Below are positions 1-5,712 of a DNA stretch of 6,513 nucleotides, piece after piece. The stretch is from an uncultured Alphaproteobacteria bacterium (GTDB lineage: Bacteria > Pseudomonadota > Alphaproteobacteria > RF32 > CAG-239), in assembly GCA_944392185.1 (NCBI GenBank), contig CALXVW010000115.1, positions 1 to 6,513 on the forward strand. Direction: 5' to 3'. The notes under the pieces are model-generated. The model had not been told where the DNA came from and ran no database searches. It saw only the letters and a program-made list of their open reading frames with translations. Each line of letters starts with the position of its first letter. The first letter of the stretch is position 1. The position numbers and the translations under genes were made by a program.

Positions 1-2
1 AT

Positions 3-1403
3 ACCAAAGCCCAAAATCTCATCACTATCAGCAAAACCGGCAATTTGGTTAGTGATTTAAGTGTAGATTATAAAAGCTCTTTGGCAGATACCAATGGATA
101 TGCTGCTATCCGTATTGATACAAATGCCGAGGTAGATTTAAAAAATCTAAATATAGATGCCAATTTTACAGCGATACGTAACAGAGGGAAGCTTGAACTA
201 AATGGAAATTTCTCTATAGAAACAAAGGCAGAATGGGGACATGGAATTTTATCTGAAGATAATTCCATTTGCAATGTAGATTCAGAAACTTGCTTAAACA
301 TTAAAACTGTACAAGCATCAAGTAAGGGCATCTGGGCAATAAGAAATGCCGTTGTTAATATTGCCTCAGAGTCGTCAGTCCGAATCAAGTCAAATGCTAG
401 CTACGGGATACATCTAGAAAACCATGCAATTGTAAATATAGCATCAAATGCAAATGTTTACGTGGAAAGCACAGGTACTCCTGGAATTTTGGTATACTCA
501 AGCACTTTAAATGTTGGCGGAAATCTAGAATGTAAAGGATACATTTCCACAATATCTAACGTCAATGATTGTTATATAAATATAGAAAATACGGCCTGTG
601 TCTATTTTAACAACAATACAAGCAGTATTATTATTGGTTTTCCAGCAGCTACTTCTAATCCAAACATTTTAGACATAGCGGCGGGGGCGAGAATAGCTTT
701 TGAAAAAAATGGTGCCACCAAGTGGTATGAGGTGCAATCGGATTATAATTATCAGAATACATCAGGGACTAACTTTAATATTTCTTATGATAATGTTGAA
801 AGTATTTTAAATGTAGCTAACACCAATTCATGGCAAACGGCCAAAGATGTTATTGCCGAGCAAGAGCAAAAGAATCAGGAAGAAGAAAACAACACAAGCT
901 TAATAGAAACAGCGAATTTGTTAAACTATCAGGCTCAATATAACAAGGCGTTGTCACAATATGATTCTTTAATCAAGGATGCAAGGTATAAAGGCATCAA
1001 CCTTCTGCAGCCAGAAAAATTGACGGTTAAGTTCAATGAGGATAGTAGTTCAGATTTAAGCGTGCAGGGCAAAGATATGAGCTCTAAAGCTTTGGGTTTT
1101 ACGATATTTGATTGGCAGACCCAAGGGGATATCAATAAGTCCATAGAAGAGCTAACATCGGCCATAAACTCTATTCGCAATTATTCCTCAGAGCTAGGGA
1201 ATAATTATAATATCATCACCACCCGCCAAGATTTTACCGAAAGTTTGATAAATGTTTTAACCGAGGGGGCAGATAAATTAACGCTTGCGGATATGAATGA
1301 GGAGAGCGCCAATATGCTGGCTCTACAAACCCGCCAGCAATTAGCGATTAACTCCCTCTCTCTAGCAAGCCAGGCGAGCCAATCAATACTTAAACTATTT
1401 TAG
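3..1403 (+). CDS. Flagellin-like protein with beta-helix domain, 5'-truncated
   Basis: The frame is open from the left edge to a TAG at 1401-1403. The TTG at 45 is only the first start-like codon, and codons 3-44 continue in frame, so the true start lies outside the window. The visible protein has three parts. About 45-830 is Asn/Ser/Ile-rich with recurring short strands every 22-29 residues (AAIR, TAIR, HGIL, GIWAI, GIHLE, GILVY), as in right-handed beta-helix (solenoid) proteins. About 830-900 is a Gln/Glu-rich linker. About 912-1400 resembles the C-terminal half of an alphaproteobacterial flagellin, with a QYDSLIKDARYKGINLL segment, a LTVKFNED strand, a long helix around INSIRNYSSELG, and a terminus of ADMNEESANMLALQTRQQ followed by SLASQASQSILKLF. 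In flagellins that C-terminal helix pairs with the N-terminal helix inside the filament. I infer a flagellin with a beta-solenoid variable domain, or a secreted protein that borrows the flagellin tail. The N-terminal flagellin half, which would decide this, is not visible. Five cysteines in the solenoid part are unusual for a flagellin. Confidence 0.8.
   Translation, partial: TKAQNLITISKTGNLVSDLSVDYKSSLADTNGYAAIRIDTNAEVDLKNLNIDANFTAIRNRGKLELNGNFSIETKAEWGHGILSEDNSICNVDSETCLNIKTVQASSKGIWAIRNAVVNIASESSVRIKSNASYGIHLENHAIVNIASNANVYVESTGTPGILVYSSTLNVGGNLECKGYISTISNVNDCYINIENTACVYFNNNTSSIIIGFPAATSNPNILDIAAGARIAFEKNGATKWYEVQSDYNYQNTSGTNFNISYDNVESILNVANTNSWQTAKDVIAEQEQKNQEEENNTSLIETANLLNYQAQYNKALSQYDSLIKDARYKGINLLQPEKLTVKFNEDSSSDLSVQGKDMSSKALGFTIFDWQTQGDINKSIEELTSAINSIRNYSSELGNNYNIITTRQDFTESLINVLTEGADKLTLADMNEESANMLALQTRQQLAINSLSLASQASQSILKLF
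327..542 (+). repeat. Beta-solenoid coil repeats within the flagellin-like gene
   Basis: Three consecutive coils begin with GIWAI (327), GIHLE (405) and GILVY (483). The first two are each 26 residues (78 nt) long. They share the pattern G-I-x3-N-x-(A/V)-(I/V)-VNIAS, then a second strand, then a Ser/Asn/Thr-rich turn; the third begins similarly with STLNVGG. The copies have diverged at the DNA level, so they are old protein repeats rather than a recent tandem duplication. Less regular coils occur before (about 100-326) and after (to about 620). Confidence 0.5.
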
Positions 1404-1404
1404 A

Positions 1405-1428
1405 AAAGCCTCGTTTCAACGAGGCTTT
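1405..1428. terminator. Bidirectional Rho-independent terminator
   Basis: A stem of AAAGCCTCG (1405-1413) pairs with CGAGGCTTT (1420-1428) across a 6-nt loop (TTTCAA). The A-rich left arm and T-rich right arm let it work in both directions. It lies directly after the stop of the flagellin-like gene and just past the stop of the convergent HTH gene, so it probably serves both. Confidence 0.75.
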
Positions 1429-1432
1429 AAAT

Positions 1433-1657
1433 TTAGTCGATTAGTTGGATATTGATTTTTTTGCCATAGTATTGGACGAGGCGGTAGTATTTCTTAAAAG
1501 AGAGCTTACGTCCACACTCAATTATATCAATCCAATCAACGGGAAATTTTAATTGCTCTGCCACAAAGCTGATTGTTTGCTTTTTATCTAACCTGATTTG
1601 CCTTAATTGCGGGCCGATTTCTTGCCGCCAGGTTTCTTGAATGGTTCTGTATTTCAT
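1433..1657 (-). CDS. Small XRE/Cro-type helix-turn-helix protein
   Basis: This 74-aa basic protein consists almost only of a putative DNA-binding domain. Residues about 15-60 fit the Cro/C1 HTH fold: LRQIRLDKKQTIS is the first helix and turn, FVAEQLKFPVDWIDIIECGR the second and recognition helices with the familiar IExGR-like end, and FKKYYRLVQYYG the fourth helix. No sensor, oligomerisation or protease domain is present. The ATG at 1657 is preceded by AGGAG (minus strand, 1667-1671) at a 9-nt spacing, which supports this start. The gene is convergent with the flagellin-like gene and shares its terminator. A strong upstream terminator (1682-1716) separates it from transcripts coming from the HAD phosphatase side, so it should have its own promoter close to the start or be expressed by read-through. 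The target is unknown. An antitoxin-like or housekeeping role is possible, but no toxin partner is adjacent. Confidence 0.75.
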   Translation of the reverse strand: MKYRTIQETWRQEIGPQLRQIRLDKKQTISFVAEQLKFPVDWIDIIECGRKLSFKKYYRLVQYYGKKINIQLID

Positions 1658-1681
1658 CGTTTTAAACTCCTAAATTTCTTG

Positions 1682-1716
1682 AAAAAAGAAACCTCCTTGA
1701 ATTTTAGTCAAGGAGG
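1682..1716 (-). terminator. Strong Rho-independent terminator, minus strand
   Basis: On the minus strand, TCAAGGAGG-type arms form a perfect 9-bp stem (1708-1716 with 1692-1700) around a 7-nt loop. It is followed by the U-tract TTTCTTTTTT (1691-1682). On the plus strand the hairpin is followed by G-rich sequence without a T-run, so it acts only on minus-strand transcripts. No minus-strand gene ends just upstream. The nearest, the HAD phosphatase, stops about 250 nt earlier. Confidence 0.75.
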
Positions 1717-1812
1717 GGAGTTCACAACTGTACGAGAACAGTCTGGGTTATTCGTGCATTGCCTTATATCCCCAGCTCCCCGTGAAAGGAGTTGTTCTTT
1801 TTCTCGTAAGGA

Positions 1813-1863
1813 GCTCTGATACTCCGCAGGGGCAACTCGCTCCTGCACCACAGATATTAGAGC
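1813..1863. other. Compound stem-loop in the intergenic region
   Basis: Outer arms GCTCTGATA (1813-1821) and TATTAGAGC (1855-1863) enclose inner arms GCAGGGGC (1826-1833) and GCTCCTGC (1839-1846) around a 5-nt loop (AACTC). Read as plus-strand RNA, both stems are complete, with one G-U wobble each (1818/1858 and 1831/1841). Read as minus-strand RNA, those two positions become A-C mismatches. The structure is clear, but its strand is not settled, because the terminator at 1682-1716 points the other way. Confidence 0.5.
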
Positions 1864-1969
1864 AGAAAAATTAAAATGCAATTAATTTGTGCAAGAGGGC
1901 AATATTTGTTTGGCTAAGGCACTTGCGCCAGCGAAACGAACTTTGTGAGTTGAGCGGCTGACAGCTAAG

Positions 1970-2839
1970 TTATGCCCCTAGTCGCTTGACCAGTTTTTTC
2001 TTTTCTTCTTTGGCTTGGAGTTCTTCCAAGTCTCTCTCGGTTGCAAGCTTGTCTAAAATGGTTTTGACAACCATATCCAGCTGTTTGCCTTCTCGATAAT
2101 CTGCCGGGAGAGCAAAATTTACGCGGTCATCGCTCAGCAGTTTAATGGCATTCTTTTTGTGTTTGCTTTTGGGTTGGTAAACAGCTATTGCGTTGCCGCC
2201 TCTGGTTTTGGTGAGCTTCATGGAAGGAATATCGGTCATTCCATCACCAAAATATATCATGCGGCGGAAGGGAATGGGGCGTTTTTCATCTTCCATAAAC
2301 TCATTGACCGCACGGTCTTCCGTTTTTCCTAGCCCTTTGTTTATTTTGGAGAGATACTGCGTTTTAGTGGAATAATTCACTACTCTGGCCGGCCAAACAG
2401 GGGTGCCGTCTTCTCCAAAAGCATAGGAGCAGCCAAATATGTCTTTGAAATGTTTGCGGATGGTGGAGCCGGCTATAATTTCCTCATAGCCGGAAGATAT
2501 AATATAGTGCTCAACCTGCAAATCTCGTTCTTTGCCATATTCATTAATACGTTCAAACCAATCTTCTACTCCTTCAAAATAGGTGATGCTCTTTGCCGCG
2601 TTTCTGAAGTATTCTCTGGTTAGGCTTATCCCTTTTTCCTTGGCTGTCTTGATGAAGTAGTACATACTACCGGTGACTTGGTCGGCACAGTTGTCTTTTG
2701 ACCACTGGTTGGCTTTTTGCCAAAAGGTCTTGGGTTTCATGCCTAACGAGGGAATCAAGATATAATCTTGCATATAGGTGACGCTCAAGGTCTCGTCAAA
2801 GTCGTAAATTAATGCTACTTTTGTTGGGGTTTTTGCCAT
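1970..2839 (-). CDS. HAD-superfamily phosphatase, phosphoserine phosphatase-like
   Basis: This 289-aa cytoplasmic protein carries the HAD motifs in order. Motif I is YDFDETLS (D13 the expected nucleophile, D15 the general acid/base), motif II is IISSGYEE (S115/S116), a motif III lysine is probably K165 or K168, and motif IV is YFGDGMTDIPSM (D199 and D203 for Mg2+). The region between motifs I and II (about 20-110) is a mainly helical cap, as in SerB-type class I HAD enzymes, which suggests hydrolysis of a small phosphorylated metabolite. The substrate cannot be read from sequence. The last 25 residues are a Lys/Glu-rich helical tail outside the catalytic core. The ATG at 2839 has GGAG (2851-2854) 11 nt upstream. 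The gene is divergent from the glycyl-tRNA synthetase gene and has no terminator immediately after its TAA, so its transcript may run into the structured region ending at 1682. A link to phosphoserine or glycine metabolism is only suggested by the neighbour. Confidence 0.85.
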   Translation of the reverse strand: MAKTPTKVALIYDFDETLSVTYMQDYILIPSLGMKPKTFWQKANQWSKDNCADQVTGSMYYFIKTAKEKGISLTREYFRNAAKSITYFEGVEDWFERINEYGKERDLQVEHYIISSGYEEIIAGSTIRKHFKDIFGCSYAFGEDGTPVWPARVVNYSTKTQYLSKINKGLGKTEDRAVNEFMEDEKRPIPFRRMIYFGDGMTDIPSMKLTKTRGGNAIAVYQPKSKHKKNAIKLLSDDRVNFALPADYREGKQLDMVVKTILDKLATERDLEELQAKEEKKKLVKRLGA

Positions 2840-2875
2840 ATTTTTAATATCTCCACTTGCTTTTTGGAATTAATC

Positions 2876-2881
2876 ATTATA
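2876..2881 (-). promoter_or_regulatory. Possible -10 element for the HAD phosphatase gene
   Basis: The 90-bp divergent region (2840-2929) is very AT-rich. On the minus strand it contains a perfect TATAAT at 2876-2881, 37 nt ahead of the HAD start codon. No good -35 hexamer lies 16-18 bp upstream (AAAAAA-like sequence instead), so this is tentative. The promoter of the opposite synthetase gene must also lie here, but I see no convincing pair for it. Confidence 0.35.
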
Positions 2882-2929
2882 AAACTAAGAAGTTAATTTT
2901 TTACTAGTTTTATTTAAAGGACAGCGAAA

Positions 2930-4294
2930 ATGCCAGCTACATCTATGGACCAGTTAGTTTCTCTTTGCAAAAGACGTGGGTTTATCTTTCAAAATGCCGA
3001 TATCTATGGCGGTTTGCAAGGTGTGTATGATTATGGTCCGCTCGGGGTGGAACTCAAAAATAACCTCAAAGCCGCTTGGTGGCGTTCTATGGTTTATGAG
3101 CGTGATGATATTGAGGGGCTGGATGCCGCTATTCTTACAAACCAAAAGGTTTTGCATTACTCCGGGCATGAAGATACTTTCTCTGACCCGATGACAGATT
3201 GCCGCAAGTGTAAAGGACGTTTCAGAGCAGACCATATCAAAGACGGAAAATGCCCTAACTGCGGCTCTACCGATTTGACCGAACCACGTCCGTTTAACTT
3301 GATGTTTAAGACCAATATCGGTCCGGTTGATGATGGCTCTTCTTTTGGGTATCTGCGCCCAGAAACTGCTCAGGCTATTTTTACCCAATTTAAAAATGTG
3401 GTTGATGCAACCTCACGCAAGCTTCCTTTTGGTATTGCCCAGATTGGAAAATCTTTCCGTAACGAGATTACGCCTCGCAATTTCATCTTTCGTGTCAGAG
3501 AGTTTGAACAGGCCGAACTTGAATATTTTGTGATGCCAGGCGAAGATGAAAAATGGCACGAAATCTGGAAAGAAGCCAGAATTAAATGGTGGGAAGAGCA
3601 GGGGCTTAAGCGTGAGCATATCAATATCTACACCACTCCTAAGGAGGATTTGGCACACTATGCTAAGGCTTGTTATGATATTGAGTACCAGTTCCCACAC
3701 GGAATGGAGGAATTGGAAGGAATTGCCAATCGTACGGACTATGATCTTGGCAACCACACCAAGGCGCAAGAAGAAATGAACCTTACTTCTCACTGCCATA
3801 AAAATCCAGATTCAACCCAAAAACTTTGCATTATGACCGATGATAACAAATGGGTCATTCCTTTTGTGATTGAGCCGTCTATGGGTGTGGATCGCGGCGT
3901 TTTGGCTGTTATGACAGAAGCTTATACCGAAGAAGATTTGGGTGGCGGAAACAGCCGTATTGTGCTCAAACTCAAAAAACATTTGGCGCCGATTAAAGTG
4001 GCAGTTATTCCCTTAAAGAAAAACAATGAGCAAATTATGGCTAAATGCCATGAAATCAAACAGAATCTGCTTAAACTCGGTATTGGCCGTGTGGCTTTGG
4101 AAAATACCGGAAATATCGGTAAGGCTTATCGCCGCCATGATGAGGTGGGCACACCTTTGTGCATTACCGTTGATTTTGAAACAATTGAAAATCAGCCGGA
4201 ATCGGTAACTATTCGTGACCGCGACACCATGGAGCAAACCCGTGTCAATGTGGCGGATTTGCCAAACTATTTGCGAAACTACTTTGTTGAGTAA
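2930..4294 (+). CDS. glyQS: Glycine--tRNA ligase, homodimeric class II type
   Basis: The enzyme charges tRNA-Gly with glycine using ATP, in the cytoplasm. At 454 aa it matches the length of single-chain (alpha2) bacterial GlyRS, such as the roughly 460-aa Firmicute enzymes, and is unrelated to the separate alpha and beta subunits of most Proteobacteria. The N-terminal GGLQGVYDYGPLGVELKNN is the family signature with motif 1. A Cys4 zinc-ribbon-like insert follows (C91, C94, C108, C111). Motif 2 is FRNEITPRNFIFRVREFEQAE (about 176-196), and motif 3 is EPSMGVDRGVLAVM (about 315-328), with the ATP-binding arginine. From about 350 to the end, starting at LAPIKVAVIPL, is the anticodon-binding alpha/beta domain. 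The ATG at 2930 has AAAGGA (2916-2921) 8 nt upstream. All core motifs are intact, so it should be active. It is monocistronic, divergent from the HAD gene and closed by its own terminator. No T-box or riboswitch structure is visible in the short leader. Confidence 0.97.
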   Translation: MPATSMDQLVSLCKRRGFIFQNADIYGGLQGVYDYGPLGVELKNNLKAAWWRSMVYERDDIEGLDAAILTNQKVLHYSGHEDTFSDPMTDCRKCKGRFRADHIKDGKCPNCGSTDLTEPRPFNLMFKTNIGPVDDGSSFGYLRPETAQAIFTQFKNVVDATSRKLPFGIAQIGKSFRNEITPRNFIFRVREFEQAELEYFVMPGEDEKWHEIWKEARIKWWEEQGLKREHINIYTTPKEDLAHYAKACYDIEYQFPHGMEELEGIANRTDYDLGNHTKAQEEMNLTSHCHKNPDSTQKLCIMTDDNKWVIPFVIEPSMGVDRGVLAVMTEAYTEEDLGGGNSRIVLKLKKHLAPIKVAVIPLKKNNEQIMAKCHEIKQNLLKLGIGRVALENTGNIGKAYRRHDEVGTPLCITVDFETIENQPESVTIRDRDTMEQTRVNVADLPNYLRNYFVE

Positions 4295-4300
4295 GTTCAA

Positions 4301-4331
4301 AAAAAAGCCGCTTGTTGAAAGCGGCTTTTTT
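4301..4331. terminator. Bidirectional Rho-independent terminator
   Basis: A GC-rich stem GCCGCTT (4307-4313) pairs with AAGCGGC (4319-4325) around a 5-nt loop. It is flanked by a run of A (4301-4306) and a run of T (4326-4331), giving a U-tract in either direction. It lies 6 nt after the glycyl-tRNA synthetase stop and 9 nt past the stop of the convergent Sua5 gene, so both genes can use it. Confidence 0.9.
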
Positions 4332-4339
4332 GTTAGATT

Positions 4340-5296
4340 TTATTCCTGATAGGAGGCGCGGCGGATGCGATCATTTATTGCCAGGCCCAATCCCGTCTGT
4401 GGGATGGGGGACATGGCTATCCCTTTGTATTCTTGATGCGTTTCGGCCTCTCTCATATAGGCAAACAAATTGGTGGCGGCCTCATTTAGGTCACCTGAAG
4501 GACTCAAATTTAGGTTCGCTCTTCTTACTTTTCCGAAACCGATAAAAAACTCATCTTCTTTGACGTCTTCTTCAGAGACATTAATTCTCATCGGCATTCT
4601 CGGCGCATAGTGCTTCAGCAACTGGCCGGGGGCGCTTGGTTTGTTGGGGTCTCCGTGAGAAATATAAACCTTTTCTCCCGTATATTCTTCCAGTTCTTCC
4701 TTGCTCAAACCTCCGGCTCGGAGCATGACCATGTGCGGAGTGGTCAGGTCTATAATCGTGGTTTCTACTCCGATCTTGCAAGGGCCGCCGTCTAAAATCA
4801 TATCAACCTTATCGCCTAAGCTTTCTTGTACGTGTTGGGCGGTGGTGGGAGAAATACACTTGAAACGATTGGCCGAAGGTGCAGCTATCGGAACACCGGA
4901 AGCTTTAATCAATCTTAAAGCCAATTGATGATTGGGCATACGTACGGCAATATTGGGCAGGCCTGAGCAGACTAAATCAAGCGAGGAAATATTATCTTTC
5001 CTTTTCAACACAAAAGTCAGCGGGCCGGGCCAAAAATGTTTGGCCAAGTCTATAACCCTTTCATCTGTTGCGGCATATTCTTTTAAGAAATCTATCTCTG
5101 CGATGTGTGATATCAGCGGGTCAAAAGTCGGACGGCCTTTGGCCTCAAAAATAGAGGCGACCGCTTTGCCATCATAGACGTTGGCGCCAAGTCCATAGAC
5201 CGTGTCGGTTGGGAATGCAACCAGGCCTCCGTTTTTGATTGTTTCGGCGGCTTGTTGTAAGTTCTTTTCGTTATCTTCATAAATATTACCAGTCAT
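4340..5296 (-). CDS. sua5: Threonylcarbamoyl-AMP synthase, Sua5 type
   Basis: The enzyme makes L-threonylcarbamoyladenylate from threonine, bicarbonate and ATP. This is the first step of the t6A37 modification on tRNAs that read ANN codons, and TsaD with its partners finishes it. At 318 aa this is the long Sua5 form, not the short TsaC of about 190 aa. The YrdC catalytic domain spans residues about 12-200, with FPTDTVYGLGA (28-38), KGRP (53-56), the FWPGPLT loop (88-94) and APSAN (139-143). The linker SAPGQLLKHYAP (221-232), which closes over the active site in Sua5 proteins, leads to the C-terminal Sua5 domain ending in GLGLAINDRIRRA. The ATG at 5296 lies 2 nt after the upstream TAG, with only a weak Shine-Dalgarno, so it is probably translated by coupling as the last gene of a three-gene unit. 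It ends at a bidirectional terminator. Nothing looks broken. Confidence 0.96.
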   Translation of the reverse strand: MTGNIYEDNEKNLQQAAETIKNGGLVAFPTDTVYGLGANVYDGKAVASIFEAKGRPTFDPLISHIAEIDFLKEYAATDERVIDLAKHFWPGPLTFVLKRKDNISSLDLVCSGLPNIAVRMPNHQLALRLIKASGVPIAAPSANRFKCISPTTAQHVQESLGDKVDMILDGGPCKIGVETTIIDLTTPHMVMLRAGGLSKEELEEYTGEKVYISHGDPNKPSAPGQLLKHYAPRMPMRINVSEEDVKEDEFFIGFGKVRRANLNLSPSGDLNEAATNLFAYMREAETHQEYKGIAMSPIPQTGLGLAINDRIRRASYQE

Positions 5297-5298
5297 TT

Positions 5299-5712
5299 CT
5301 ATTCCAAGCTCAAAAAATCTGACAAGGCTATCTTACAATTTTTATATGTATTTAGCACCTCAAGAGAGCCTTTGTCAATCCTTTGATAAGTCCCGGTTTC
5401 CTCATTCCAGACCAGATAGTCAAGCTCGTCCATGCCCAAAACCAAGAGCTTTTCATGCGGTATCTGCTCAATTAAAATATTTTCATATAAAATATCCATA
5501 TCCGTCTCATCTCTTGGGTGGAGGCCAAAGAGGTTCACGCCATCATAGCTTAGGGAATTATAAGCGTGCAGAAATGTTATCCAATCTTGCGGCAAAGGCG
5601 GCATATTGTTGAGCATAAGTTTGCGCTGGTATAAAATAACCGTTTCCGTGTCAATCTTTTTTCCCGTATAGGCGCCTTTGAGGTGCTTCATTTTATCTAG
5701 AATGGTCTGCAT
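5299..5712 (-). CDS. SUKH/SMI1-KNR4-like protein (YrhA-like)
   Basis: This 137-aa acidic cytoplasmic protein has no signal peptide or membrane segment. It has the general layout of the SUKH superfamily: a helix, then PPLPQDWITFLHAYNSLSYDGVNLFGL (about 38-64, where the LP..w..fl...N.l...g...fG pattern is typical), then LLVLGMDELDYLVWNEETG (about 89-107, typically the iG.d....y..d..tg strands), and a final helical segment of the type seen before the family's C-terminus (SDFLSL). SUKH proteins are frequent immunity proteins for bacterial nuclease toxins, though many members, including YrhA-like ones, have no known role. It overlaps the 3' end of the upstream HNH-like gene by 20 nt, which implies translational coupling. 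The ATG at 5712 lacks a clear Shine-Dalgarno. I assign the family from pattern only. Immunity function is inferred from the neighbour. Confidence 0.6.
   Translation of the reverse strand: MQTILDKMKHLKGAYTGKKIDTETVILYQRKLMLNNMPPLPQDWITFLHAYNSLSYDGVNLFGLHPRDETDMDILYENILIEQIPHEKLLVLGMDELDYLVWNEETGTYQRIDKGSLEVLNTYKNCKIALSDFLSLE

Larger units (their letters stand above)
1682..1865 (-). ncRNA. Candidate structured small RNA or structured 3' UTR
   Basis: No credible ORF lies between 1658 and 1969, yet the stretch ends in a strong minus-strand terminator and is rich in inverted repeats. These include TACGAGAA (1731-1738) with TTCTCGTA (1801-1808); CTGGG/CCCAG arms near 1742-1775; GGAGCT/AGCTCC arms near 1773-1816; and the compound hairpin at 1813-1863. 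AT-rich DNA at about 1861-1912 could hold a promoter; minus-strand TTGCAC at 1889-1894 resembles a -35 box, but no convincing -10 lies at the right distance. The transcript would be about 180 nt, including the terminator. I could not match it to tmRNA, RNase P RNA, SRP RNA or a known riboswitch. A 6S-like rod is conceivable from the size and the long-range stem, but is unproven. It may instead be the tail of the HAD mRNA, since no other terminator follows that gene. The 5' end given here is approximate. Confidence 0.35.

Noticed and set aside
45..47. TTG as the start codon of the flagellin-like gene
   Set aside because: In-frame sense codons continue to the window edge, no Shine-Dalgarno precedes it, and it falls inside the solenoid pattern.
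1607..1819. Plus-strand 70-codon ORF over the HTH gene start and intergenic region
   Set aside because: It runs antisense through the HTH N-terminus and the terminator hairpin, has low-complexity composition and no recognisable domain, and has no good start context.
1820..1860. tRNA or tmRNA acceptor end suggested by a plus-strand hairpin ending in ACCA
   Set aside because: No T-loop TTC consensus, no matching acceptor stem and no tmRNA tag sequence could be found around it.
1682..1863. Insertion-sequence remnant suggested by the many inverted repeats
   Set aside because: No transposase fragment, no terminal repeats at the ends of one unit and no target duplication are visible. The repeats fit RNA hairpins better.
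2954..3799. Antisense ORFs within the glycyl-tRNA synthetase gene
   Set aside because: They are shadows of a gene with complete family motifs, and their translations show no domain-like pattern.
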